NCBI GenBank assembly: GCA_036563505.1
Contig: DATCMH010000009.1
Span: 1 to 64,000 of the forward strand
From: DATCMH01 sp036563505
GTDB lineage: Bacteria; Pseudomonadota; Alphaproteobacteria; Rhizobiales; Beijerinckiaceae
DNA length: 64,000 bases
Direction: 5' to 3'
Position numbers and translations under genes: made by a program. The notes under the pieces are model-generated. The model made no database searches and was not told the DNA's origin. It saw only the letters and a list, made by a program, of their open reading frames with translations. Of this stretch, positions 16,209 to 24,150 are shown in pieces; position 1 is the stretch's first letter, and each line of letters opens with the position of its first letter.

Positions 16209-17204
16209 ATGATGAATCTGACGTCCCGTCGTGGCCGCGCCGTCGTGGCGCTGGCGGCCGTGCTGACCTTGGCGGCCGGCGTGGCGGATGCCCGCCCGGG
16301 CGGTAAGTCTGGAGGCTTCGGGTCGCGCGGATCGCGCACCAACGACGCGCCGGCCGCAACCACCACGGCGCCCACGGCGCCGCGCCCGATCGAGCGCACA
16401 CAGACGCGGCCCGACCAGATGCAGCAGCGCCCGGGGGTGAACGGCGCGCAGGCGGCTCAGCCGTCCCGCGGCCTGGGCGGCGGTTTTCTCGGCGGCCTGC
16501 TCGGCGCGGGCCTCCTCGGCGCGCTCCTCGGCTACGGCCTCTCGGGCGGCCTTGGCGGGCTCGCTTCGATCCTTGGCGTGATCCTGCAGGTGGCCCTCAT
16601 CGGCGGCCTGATCATGCTGGCCCTGCGCTTCTTCCGCCGGCGGCAGGAGCCGGCCCTGGCCGGCGCGGCGCCCGCGAATCGGGTTCCGACCGGCCCGGTT
16701 CCGAACGGCCCGATGGCCCGCTCGGCTCTCGGCGGGTTGGCGGGCGGTCTCGGCGGCGGCGCTGCGGCGCAGGTTCGCCGGCCGGGCGTGCCGGACGAGA
16801 TCGGCCTCGGCCCGGACGATTTCGCCAGCTTCGAGCGTGGCCTGATCGAGGTCCAGACGGCCTATGGCCGCGAGGACGTGTCCGGCCTCTGGCAGGTCGC
16901 GACGCCTGAGATGGCGAGCTACTTCCAGGAGGAGCTCAACGACAATGCCCGCCAGGGCGTGGTCAACCGCGTCTCGAACGTGAAGCTTCTCCAGGGCGAC
17001 CTCTCGGAAGCCTGGCGCGAGGGCGCGACCGACTACGCCACGGTCGCCATGCGCTACGCCCTGACCGACGTCACCGTGGAGAAAGCCACGGGCCGGGTTG
17101 TGGCAGGCGATGCGGAGCGGCCGACGGAAGCCGTCGAGATCTGGACCTTCCGCCGCGACCAGGGCGGGCCCTGGAAGCTCTCGGCGATCCAGCAGACGGC
17201 CTAA
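16209..17204 (+). CDS. Tim44-like domain protein
   Basis: A 331-residue protein with an N-terminal signal or anchor sequence (residues about 8-28). A Gly-, Pro- and Gln-rich segment follows, then a hydrophobic Gly/Leu-rich stretch (residues about 92-142) and a C-terminal Tim44-like domain from about residue 195 (ASFERGLIEVQTAYGREDVS, ATPEMASYFQEEL, WTFRRDQGGPWKLSAIQQT). In mitochondria this fold belongs to an import-motor subunit; bacterial homologues are envelope-associated with unclear function. GAGGTGG precedes the ATG pair. A strong terminator follows. Confidence 0.85.
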   Translation: MMNLTSRRGRAVVALAAVLTLAAGVADARPGGKSGGFGSRGSRTNDAPAATTTAPTAPRPIERTQTRPDQMQQRPGVNGAQAAQPSRGLGGGFLGGLLGAGLLGALLGYGLSGGLGGLASILGVILQVALIGGLIMLALRFFRRRQEPALAGAAPANRVPTGPVPNGPMARSALGGLAGGLGGGAAAQVRRPGVPDEIGLGPDDFASFERGLIEVQTAYGREDVSGLWQVATPEMASYFQEELNDNARQGVVNRVSNVKLLQGDLSEAWREGATDYATVAMRYALTDVTVEKATGRVVAGDAERPTEAVEIWTFRRDQGGPWKLSAIQQTA

Positions 17205-17231
17205 CGGCTTATCGGTGCGACTTGTTGTGGT

Positions 17232-17260
17232 GGCCGGCTCGCGAGAGCCGGCCGCTTTTT
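17232..17260 (+). terminator. Intrinsic terminator of the Tim44-like gene
   Basis: A 9-bp stem GGCCGGCTC / GAGCCGGCC with a GCGA tetraloop, followed by a T5 run at 17256-17260. Confidence 0.9.
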
Positions 17261-17287
17261 CGTGGGGACCGCTCTGCTATCGAGGTC

Positions 17288-17312
17288 GGAACCGGCCCTC
17301 CGAGCCTCCGTT
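17288..17312 (+). promoter_or_regulatory. EcfG-type promoter of the Pro/Gly-rich peptide gene
   Basis: GGAAC at 17288-17292 and CGTT at 17309-17312 with exactly 16 bp between them, 45 bp before the start codon at 17357. It lies directly after the Tim44 terminator, as expected for an independent transcription unit. Confidence 0.78.
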
Positions 17313-17356
17313 GATCCTTGAGACCCGCCTTGCGGGCGACCAACGGAGACTGCGCC

Positions 17357-17590
17357 ATGGCCAATCCCGGCATCCCCGATCCGAACCCCGGCGGCGGCAT
17401 CCCGAGCGAAGTGCCGCCCTGCAGCCCCGACGAGATGCCGGACGTCGGTCCGACCGGCCCCCGCACGCCCTATCCGGTCAACGACCCGGGCATCTCGGAC
17501 CCGACCGGACCAGGCTCGCAGCCCGATTACCTCCCCGGCATCCCGACCGATCCCGGCGTGCGGATGGAGGCCGTCCAGAGATCCGCGTGA
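17357..17590 (+). CDS. Small Pro/Gly-rich hypothetical protein
   Basis: A 77-residue low-complexity protein rich in Pro, Gly and Asp, with repeated PGIPD / PGISD / PGIPT motifs, so probably disordered. No signal peptide or known family. The ATG at 17357 has GGAG eight bases upstream; an ATG at 17318 lies too close to the promoter. An exact EcfG-type promoter precedes it, which argues that it is real and stress-induced. Confidence 0.7.
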   Translation: MANPGIPDPNPGGGIPSEVPPCSPDEMPDVGPTGPRTPYPVNDPGISDPTGPGSQPDYLPGIPTDPGVRMEAVQRSA

Positions 17591-17615
17591 CCTCGCGACA
17601 CGCCACGGGCCGAAA

Positions 17616-18392
17616 CTAGGCGGCGCGCAACGCCGCGCGCGCCGCTTCCTCAAGGGCCGCCATGGCGAGCCGATACGGGCCGGGCCCGTGGCTGATCCGT
17701 GCGACGCCAAGCGCCGCCAATCGGCTGACCGGTGGCGTCCCGCCCATAACCATGACGTTGACCGGCAGCGGCGAGCCCGCGACGACGCGAGCGATCAACC
17801 GCTCATCGACGATGCCGGGCACGAACAACCCGTCTGCCCCCGCATCGGCGTAGGCTCGGGCCCGCTCCAGTGCGGCGTCGGCCATCGCCACGTCGTGAGT
17901 TTCCGGCGGACGTTGGAAGAACACGTCCGTGCGGGCATTCACGAACCCTCGCGAGCTTGCCGCACGGTCGAAAGCGGCGCGGGCCGCGGCAACCCTCGAG
18001 GCAGCCTCGTCGAGCGGGCGCAAGGATCCATCGCCCGGGTTGCTATCCTCCAGGTTGCAGCCAATCGCCCCTGCCCGGGCGACACGCTCGACAGTTCGCG
18101 CCACGACGCCAGGCTCCGGACCGTAGCCGCTCTCGATATCGATCGAGACCGGCAGGTCGGTCGCAGCGATGATGCGTTCCAGATTCGACACGACGAGATC
18201 GAGAGAGAGCGCCTCGCCATCGGATACGCCGTGGGCGGCAGCCACCGACCAACTCCCGGTCGCGAGTGCCTTCGCGCCGGCCACGGCAACGACTTTCGCG
18301 CTGCCTGCGTCCCAGACGTTGAAGATCACCAGCGGGCGTCCGGCGACGTGAAGCGCGCGGAAACGGTCGGCCTGGGTTATCGAATCGGTCAT
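17616..18392 (-). CDS. Isocitrate lyase/PEP mutase family enzyme
   Basis: A 258-residue TIM-barrel enzyme of the PEP mutase/isocitrate lyase superfamily. Typical features are the N-terminal LVIFNVWDAGSAKVVAVAGA, the acidic metal-site segment DIESGYG, GCNLEDSNPGDGSL, and VNARTDVFF. The usual catalytic loop Cys of isocitrate lyases is not seen. Members of this subfamily include carboxyvinyl-carboxyphosphonate and oxaloacetate-related enzymes; the substrate cannot be assigned. It lies 11 bp after the Ada-like gene on the same strand. Confidence 0.85.
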   Translation of the reverse strand: MTDSITQADRFRALHVAGRPLVIFNVWDAGSAKVVAVAGAKALATGSWSVAAAHGVSDGEALSLDLVVSNLERIIAATDLPVSIDIESGYGPEPGVVARTVERVARAGAIGCNLEDSNPGDGSLRPLDEAASRVAAARAAFDRAASSRGFVNARTDVFFQRPPETHDVAMADAALERARAYADAGADGLFVPGIVDERLIARVVAGSPLPVNVMVMGGTPPVSRLAALGVARISHGPGPYRLAMAALEEAARAALRAA

Positions 18393-18403
18393 CGTTGCCT
18401 CGA

Positions 18404-18989
18404 TCAGGAAAGGTCAGGGCTTGGCTTCACGGCCCTGCGCCGTCGAAACGACGAGGGCGGGCGGCCGTAGAGGCATGCAAAGGCCGCGTTCATGCGCCGG
18501 GCGCTGCGAAAGCCTGCGCGACGCGCGACGTCGTTCATCGTGAGGTCGCTGTCCGTGAGGAGGCGCTTGGCGCGTTGCACTCGCAGGGTCTTCGCGACTT
18601 CGATCGGAGAAGCGCCGAGGTGCTCGGCGAAGAGGCGCGACAGGTGCCGTGAGCCAACACCGAGGCGGTTTGCGAGAGCCTCGACCCCGCCCGTGACATC
18701 GAGCGCACCGCCCTCGATCAACCGGACCGCGCGCTCGACCGTGGTCTTCGTGCCTCGCCAGGCCGGACAGAACGGGGCGACCTCGGGCCGGCAGCGCAGG
18801 CAGGGTCTATAGCCCGCGCTCGGCCGCGGCCGCGCTCGGGTAGAAGGCAACGTTCTCAGGCTTGGGCATGCGCGCCGGGCAGACGGGGCGGCAGTAGATG
18901 CCCGTCGTGCGAACCGCGACGAAGAAACGGCCGTCGAACGCAGGGTCGCGGCGGCGCATGGCGTCACTGCAGATCACGGGATCAAGCAT
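18404..18989 (-). pseudogene. Ada-like regulator with a frameshift
   Basis: Two reading frames together encode an Ada-type N-terminal domain plus an AraC helix-turn-helix. The first (from ATG 18989) gives FDGRFFVAVRTTGIYCRPVC and ends at a TAG at 18807-18809. The second continues in another frame with GYRPCLRCRPEVAPF and an AraC domain (LANRLGVGSRHLSRLFAEHL). The zinc cysteines of CRPVC and CLRC are thus split. One extra base or a two-base loss near 18812-18822 restores the frame. The methyltransferase or AlkA domain normally following is absent. A pseudogene, a sequencing error or a recoding event are all possible. Confidence 0.75.
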
Positions 18990-19148
18990 AAGCCGAAGGT
19001 AGGCGAGGGCAGGAGCCCGGGCGAGCAGGCGTGCGGTGTCCACGTCCGAAAACGACCGGACCTCCTTGACGCTCTGCGATCGCCGAAAGCCGGCTGCGGG
19101 CCTTGGATCAACTCGGCCGATGCCGGTCAGAGCGGCCGATGCCTGGCC

Positions 19149-19898
19149 CTAGATCTCCAGCAGCGCGTAGGGCCGGCCCGTCGGCTTCTCGATGTGCTGG
19201 GCCACGTTGTACACGGGCGCCCCGCCGGGCGTCCGTCCCTCGTAGCGGCCGCGATGGGCATGGCCGTGCACCACGGCCGAGACCTTGAAGCGGTCGATGG
19301 TCTCGGCGAGGCGGGACGAGCCAAGGAAGGGGAAGATCTCGTGGGGCTCGCCCTCGATCGTCTCCGGAATTGGGGCGTAATGGAGCACGACGAGGGCGCG
19401 CTCCTGTTTGACGGTGCGCATGGCGTTCTCGAGCCGCATCGCCTCGTTCATGCTCTCGGCCACCATGGCCTTGATTGCCGGCTCGCCGAAGGAGCCGAGC
19501 ATGCGCCGCCCGAAACCGCCGGCGAAGCCCTTCACGCCGACGAAACCGACCCCGTCGACCTCCGTTGCCTGTCCGTCGAGCAGTCGGATGCCCGCCTGCC
19601 GCAGGATGCGCGAGACCTCCTCGACGCAGCCGCATTCGTAATCGTGGTTGCCGAGCACGCCGATGACGGGGATCGAGCAGGCCCGGAGGTCTTCGGCAAG
19701 AATCTCGGCCTCCTTGACCTTTCCGAGGTCGGTGAGATCGCCCGCGAGGACAAGCACGTCTGCCGCGCGGGAAATCTCGCCGAAGAGGTCGCGATAGGGT
19801 CCGGCATGCTCCTCCTTGACGTGGAGGTCACCCATAGCGGCGACGCGCAGGGTTGGGGTGTCGCCGTCTGCTGACTCGGCCATATCGTCATCCTGCAT
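19149..19898 (-). CDS. Metallophosphoesterase
   Basis: A 249-residue calcineurin-like phosphoesterase. Metal-binding motifs are seen in order: GDLHVKEEH, LAGDLTDLG, LGNHDYECG, LHYAPIPET and VHGHAHRG. Substrate unknown; no signal peptide or membrane segment. The farthest ATG (19913) lies inside the palindromic repeat upstream, so the ATG at 19898 is taken; one at 19883 is also possible. Confidence 0.85.
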   Translation of the reverse strand: MQDDDMAESADGDTPTLRVAAMGDLHVKEEHAGPYRDLFGEISRAADVLVLAGDLTDLGKVKEAEILAEDLRACSIPVIGVLGNHDYECGCVEEVSRILRQAGIRLLDGQATEVDGVGFVGVKGFAGGFGRRMLGSFGEPAIKAMVAESMNEAMRLENAMRTVKQERALVVLHYAPIPETIEGEPHEIFPFLGSSRLAETIDRFKVSAVVHGHAHRGRYEGRTPGGAPVYNVAQHIEKPTGRPYALLEI

Positions 19899-19907
19899 TG
19901 TCAGCTC

Positions 19908-20025
19908 CGTCATCCCGGGGCCGCGCAGCGGAGCCCGGAATCCACGACTGGGCCAGATGCTGATGGCAGCCGCTCACCCGGTCGTGGGTTCCGGGTTCTC
20001 GGCTTCGCCAAGCCCCGGAATGACG
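19908..20025. repeat. Palindromic intergenic repeat (REP-like)
   Basis: About 118 bp with nested inverted repeats. The outer arms are CGTCATCCCGGGGC and GCCCCGGAATGACG; the inner arms are CCCGGAATCCACGAC and GTCGTGGGTTCCGGG (14 of 15 complementary). This form, with GGAATGACG ends, looks like the dispersed palindromic elements of Hyphomicrobiales genomes. Copy number cannot be checked here. Confidence 0.7.
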
Positions 20026-20032
20026 AGAGAGA

Positions 20033-20836
20033 TCAATCGTTGCGCCACTCGCCCTCGCCGCCGACGTCGGCGAAACCCCATTCCTTGACGTCCATCTCGT
20101 AATCGATGCGCGAGAACATGCGTCCGCGGCACACCTTCATCTGCGGCGGCGGGAGTTGGCGCTGCTTGTCGAGGCGCTCCAGAAGCTCGTCGAGGAGCCA
20201 GGCCGGCACGGCGTCGCGCTCAGTCGGGTAGATCCAGCGGAAGTTGAGGAGGTGGGTGAGCAGCACCTCCCAGTGCACCTCCATGAAGCCGAGGAGCCGC
20301 TCCCAATCGATTTGATCGTGGGCTTTGAGGATCGTGTGGGCGACGTCGGCGCCGTCGTAGCGGTGGCGCAGCTGGATGAAGCACTTCGACCAGACGAGCT
20401 CGGTCGGCCCGACGATCCGCACCGGCGTGCCGAAGATCTCGACTTGGCGGGCGTTCTCGAACCACTCGTCGCCGATCGGCATCGTACCGTTCGAGGACGC
20501 GAAGATCACGTCGAAGAAATGCTTGCCCTTGAACACCTTGCCGAGCCAGCGATCGTCCTCGATCTCGATGGCGTGGCCGGTCGACTTGAAGTGCGCGAGG
20601 ATGCGCGTGTAGTCCCCCGCCTTGCAGAAGATGTCGAGGTCTTTCGTCGGCCGCGAGATGCCGGTGTAGGCCGAGAGCGCGTAGGTGCCGGCCAATAGGT
20701 AGGGCAGGCCGAGCTCATTCAGCTCGCGCAAGGCTTCGACGTAAAAGCTCTCGGCGTCCGGGTTCTTGAGGGTTGGCTCGGCCTTGGCGTCGATGACCGG
20801 GACGGTCGAGAGATCGGTGTGATCGGTGATCGGCAT
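20033..20836 (-). CDS. Nucleotidyltransferase-like protein
   Basis: A 267-residue protein. The stretch LPYLLAGTYALSAYTG followed by RPTKDLDIFC fits the minimal nucleotidyltransferase fold, with a G-T-hydrophobic start and a DLD metal site, as in DUF1814/AbiEii-like proteins. Substrate unknown. No antitoxin-like partner is adjacent, so a toxin-antitoxin role is not supported. The ATG at 20836 (MPITDH) is preferred to an upstream one at 20881. Confidence 0.65.
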   Translation of the reverse strand: MPITDHTDLSTVPVIDAKAEPTLKNPDAESFYVEALRELNELGLPYLLAGTYALSAYTGISRPTKDLDIFCKAGDYTRILAHFKSTGHAIEIEDDRWLGKVFKGKHFFDVIFASSNGTMPIGDEWFENARQVEIFGTPVRIVGPTELVWSKCFIQLRHRYDGADVAHTILKAHDQIDWERLLGFMEVHWEVLLTHLLNFRWIYPTERDAVPAWLLDELLERLDKQRQLPPPQMKVCRGRMFSRIDYEMDVKEWGFADVGGEGEWRND

Positions 20837-20892
20837 GGTCCGGGGTCGTGCAAACGCGGCCGCACGGCCCGCCCTCGTCAACCGGATAAGGT

Positions 20893-21462
20893 TCAGGAAA
20901 GTTCCGGTCCGGCCGGAGCCGCGCCAGGCTCGTCCGGTTCAGGCTCGGACGGGCGGCAATGGCGCGCGCAGCCGACCTCCCAGAACGGCTGCCCCGGCGC
21001 CAGAGTGGGAACGCCGGGACGAGCCGGCAGGTCGTCCGGCACGGGGACGACGAGCGCCCACCAGCCATGCGCGCATTCCGAGCGGAACGCCATCTGGTCC
21101 GCGAGCGTGGTGCCGAGCTGAAGGAAGCCCGCTTCGAGGGCGGAGAAGGCATCCCGCACGGACTGGTCCGTCGCGTCGGTGCCCGCCTCAGCGTCGGCGC
21201 AAACCGCGGCGACATAGGCCTGGATCTCGGCGGCAAGCGACGGGTTCGCAGCCGCGTCGAGCTGCCAGGCCTGCATCCATTCCCGCGTGACGAAGTCGAC
21301 AGCCTCGGCGCGCGGCCGACCCCGCACTTTCTCCGCGGTCGTGCGCATGTGACGCGCGAGCTCGGCCCGGGCATGGAGGTGACGAGCCGTGAGGGCAGCT
21401 TCTCGCAGGCGCGTGATCGCCTCGGTGGCTTGCGCCTGCAACTCGTCCGGATGGCTCGGCAT
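20893..21462 (-). CDS. Hypothetical protein
   Basis: A 189-residue, helical, acidic protein beginning MPSHPDELQAQATEAI. No family recognised. The last 50 residues are Pro-rich and contain GCARHC. The start at 21462 lies 11 bp after the nucleoside hydrolase stop, so it may be the last gene of the sugar/nucleoside operon. A longer upstream reading is antisense shadow of the hydrolase. Confidence 0.6.
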   Translation of the reverse strand: MPSHPDELQAQATEAITRLREAALTARHLHARAELARHMRTTAEKVRGRPRAEAVDFVTREWMQAWQLDAAANPSLAAEIQAYVAAVCADAEAGTDATDQSVRDAFSALEAGFLQLGTTLADQMAFRSECAHGWWALVVPVPDDLPARPGVPTLAPGQPFWEVGCARHCRPSEPEPDEPGAAPAGPELS

Positions 21463-21473
21463 GGCAGACTCTC

Positions 21474-22406
21474 TCACGGCAGCCGGGCGAGCGCCCCGAA
21501 CAGGCGCTCGAAGAGCACGTCGGCCTGCACCTCGCCGATGACATGGGCGTTCGGTGGGCGCTTCAGGCGGCTGTTCCAGTCGATGGTCGTCCGTCCGCGC
21601 AACGGACCGGCCGAGGTCTCGACCTCCACGAAGCAGTCGCGGCCCGAGAACAGGTCGGGCCAGAGCAGCCAGGCGACGGTGCAGGGGTCGTGCATGGGAT
21701 GGCCGTGCGTCCCGAGCCCGCCCGGGCGTGGGCGGGTCAGCATTCCGTTGACCGCGGCCGCCGTTCGGGTGCCGGTGCGCGCGAAGGCGGCGAGCGCCTC
21801 GGCCGCGGCCACGGCCTGGTGCGTCGCGGAGAGGTTGAACAGCGTGATCGGCCGGCCGCAATCGAGCACGATCGCCGCGGCGTGCGGATCGACATAGGTG
21901 TTGAACTCGGCGGCCGGCGTCATGTTGCCGAGGTTCATCGCGCCACCCATCACGACGAGCCGCTTTACCTTGGGCAGGATGTCGGGCGCCAGCCGAATCG
22001 CGAGGGCGATGTTGGTGAGCGGCCCCAGGGCGCAGAGTGTGACTGTGGCATCATCCGACGCGCACAGGGTCTCGATCAGCCACGACACCGCGTGCCCGGC
22101 GGCCGCCTCCGTGCGCGGCGGGGGCAGCTCCGCGCCGGCAAGGCCGTCCGGCCCGCAGACGAACTCGGCGGTTTCGAGCGGGAAGAGAAGCGGCGCCTCA
22201 GCACCGGCGCGGACCCCCACGTTGCACCCGGCGAGCTCGCAGAGCCGCAGGGCGTTGACGGTGGCCTTGGCCACCGGCACGTTGCCGGCCACCGTCGTCA
22301 GGCCGATGAGGTCGAGGCGCTCGCGCTCGGCCAGGGCCAGGAGGATGGCGACCGCGTCGTCCTGGCCGGGATCGGTGTCGATGACGATGCGCTCAGCGAG
22401 GCTCAC
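21474..22406 (-). CDS. Nucleoside hydrolase
   Basis: A 310-residue inosine-uridine-preferring nucleoside hydrolase family enzyme, which cleaves the N-glycosidic bond of nucleosides to base and ribose. The N-terminal calcium motif DTDPGQDD is intact, as are ALGPLTNIALAIR, MGGAMNLGN, AEFNTYVDPHAA and the C-terminal HGHPMHDP. Its start overlaps the ABC ATPase stop (ATGA). The nearby ribokinase-like gene could phosphorylate the released ribose, suggesting a nucleoside salvage role. Confidence 0.92.
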   Translation of the reverse strand: MSLAERIVIDTDPGQDDAVAILLALAERERLDLIGLTTVAGNVPVAKATVNALRLCELAGCNVGVRAGAEAPLLFPLETAEFVCGPDGLAGAELPPPRTEAAAGHAVSWLIETLCASDDATVTLCALGPLTNIALAIRLAPDILPKVKRLVVMGGAMNLGNMTPAAEFNTYVDPHAAAIVLDCGRPITLFNLSATHQAVAAAEALAAFARTGTRTAAAVNGMLTRPRPGGLGTHGHPMHDPCTVAWLLWPDLFSGRDCFVEVETSAGPLRGRTTIDWNSRLKRPPNAHVIGEVQADVLFERLFGALARLP

Positions 22407-23188
22407 GCGGCGCGGGCTCCCGCCGACATGATCATGTGGCTGAGGTCATCGGCCGTAAAGCCGGCGTTCGGTCCGTCGAAGACCTTGCGGCCGCGGCTCA
22501 GGATGACGACGCGGGTGGCGAGCGCCGCCACATCCTTCATGCTGTGGCTGATGAGGACGACGGCGCGGCCTTCGTCCTTCAGGCGTCGCACGAGGTCGAG
22601 CACTTGCGCCGTCTCTCGCACGCCCAAAGCCGCGGTCGGCTCGTCCATGATGATGAGCCGGGCGTCCCAGCGCAGTGCCCGTGAGATCGCGACCGCCTGG
22701 CGCTGCCCGCCCGACAGGCCTTCAACAGGCCGGTCGACGTCCTCGAGAGTCACGGAGAGGCGGGCGAGGTAGCGGCGCGCCTCAGCCCGCATGCGGCGCT
22801 TGTCGAGAAGGCGCAGAAAGCTCGGCCCGATGCCGCGGCTGAGTTCGGCGCCCATGAACACGTTCTCCGCCACTGAGAGGCGCGGCGCCAGCGCGAGGTC
22901 CTGGTAGATCGTAGCGACGCCCCGCCGCAGCGCATCGTGCGGCGAGCGGAAGCGGATCGGTTCGCCGCGCAGCGCCATGGAGCCCGAGGTCGGCGCCTGG
23001 GCGCCGGCCATGATTTTGATCAGCGAGGATTTGCCCGCGCCGTTGTCGCCGCAAATCGCGAGCACCTCGCCCTCGTTGACGGTGAGATCCACGTCAGCCA
23101 GGGCGACGTTGCCGCCATAGGCCATGCCGACGCCTGTCAGGGCGAAGAACGGCGCGCCGGCCAAGGGCGGTGTTTGAGGCGCGTCCAC
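22403..23188 (-). CDS. Sugar ABC transporter ATP-binding protein (CUT2 type)
   Basis: A 261-residue ABC ATPase. Walker A GDNGAGKSSL, signature LSGGQRQAVAISRAL, Walker B LIIMDEPTAALG, and the H-loop SHS are all present. It has one ATPase domain, like FrcA, instead of the two-domain RbsA form. No ATG is available near the start; a GTG at 23188, two bases after the binding-protein stop, is inferred. It forms an importer with the binding protein and permease immediately upstream. Confidence 0.88.
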   Translation of the reverse strand: MDAPQTPPLAGAPFFALTGVGMAYGGNVALADVDLTVNEGEVLAICGDNGAGKSSLIKIMAGAQAPTSGSMALRGEPIRFRSPHDALRRGVATIYQDLALAPRLSVAENVFMGAELSRGIGPSFLRLLDKRRMRAEARRYLARLSVTLEDVDRPVEGLSGGQRQAVAISRALRWDARLIIMDEPTAALGVRETAQVLDLVRRLKDEGRAVVLISHSMKDVAALATRVVILSRGRKVFDGPNAGFTADDLSHMIMSAGARAA

Positions 23189-23190
23189 CG

Positions 23191-24129
23191 TCAGTTCAGG
23201 TACTGCTTCACGTTCGAGGCATCGACCAGAGCGGCGTCCATGAACAGGTAGGGGCCGGTCGTCACGGTGCTCTTCGGCGCCTTCTTGATCACGATCGTCT
23301 CGACCGCGTCCACCGCCTTGCGGCCCATCTCCTCGAAGGGAATGGTGACGGTCGCCATTAAGGTGCTCTCCGGGTCGGCGATGCGACGGAAGGTTTCTGG
23401 GCCACCATCGACGGAGACGAGAGGGATCTCGCCGCGCTTGACGCCGCGGGCTTTCAGCAGGTCGTCGATGATGTAGGCCTGCCCGTCGAACGAGGCCCAG
23501 ATGCCCTGCACTTTGCCCTGGTTCTGCAAAAGGAGCGCCTGCATGCCGGAGCGCACGTCGTCGCGCCAGCTCTGGGTGCGGGCCATGGAGAACTTCGCCA
23601 ACTCCTTCACGCCCGTGTTCTCGGAGAGCACGGCGTCGAGCACCTTGCCCCGGATTCGCGAGGCGATGTTGCCGTCGAAGCGGGCAGACAGGATGTTGCC
23701 CTGGTAGCCCATCTGGCCGAAGAGGTAGAGCGCGGCGTCCGCCCCGACCTTGTATTCGTTGGTTTGGATGTCGAAGAGGGCGTGCGGGCTCGCGCCCGAC
23801 TGCACGGTGATGACCGGGACGCCCTTGTCCTTGGCCGTCTTGAACTGTGCGTCGGCCTCGATGGGCTTGCCCATTGCGACGATGATGGCGTCGACCTTCT
23901 TGGCGATGAGGGCGTCGAACTGTTCGGCGTGCTTGGGCAGGGAGCCCTCGGAGTTGAGGAGCGTCACCGTCCAGCCCTTGGCTTTGGCGGCAGCCGCCGC
24001 CGCGTTCGCCACGCGGGCATGAGTCTCGGACGAGAACTGGAACCCGATGATGCCGACCTCGACGGCGGCGGCTGACACGGCGCTGCCCAGGAGCGCCAAG
24101 CCGGCGAGCGCGAGCGACTTCCAACCCAT
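23191..24129 (-). CDS. Sugar ABC transporter substrate-binding protein
   Basis: A 312-residue periplasmic binding protein of the ribose-binding family (Peripla_BP_4). A signal peptide (residues about 1-22, ending SAVSAAA) precedes the mature sequence VEVGIIGFQFSSETHARV. Motifs such as DAIIVAMGKPIEAD and VSVDGGPETFRRI fit sugar-binding folds. Likely substrate is a pentose, a nucleoside or a similar sugar, judged only from neighbours. Confidence 0.9.
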   Translation of the reverse strand: MGWKSLALAGLALLGSAVSAAAVEVGIIGFQFSSETHARVANAAAAAAKAKGWTVTLLNSEGSLPKHAEQFDALIAKKVDAIIVAMGKPIEADAQFKTAKDKGVPVITVQSGASPHALFDIQTNEYKVGADAALYLFGQMGYQGNILSARFDGNIASRIRGKVLDAVLSENTGVKELAKFSMARTQSWRDDVRSGMQALLLQNQGKVQGIWASFDGQAYIIDDLLKARGVKRGEIPLVSVDGGPETFRRIADPESTLMATVTIPFEEMGRKAVDAVETIVIKKAPKSTVTTGPYLFMDAALVDASNVKQYLN

Positions 24130-24150
24130 GGTGCTTCCCCTTCGTTGCGG

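Noticed and set aside
20033..20836. AbiEii-type toxin of a toxin-antitoxin pair
   Set aside because: No AbiEi-like partner is adjacent and the resemblance is limited to the nucleotidyltransferase core.
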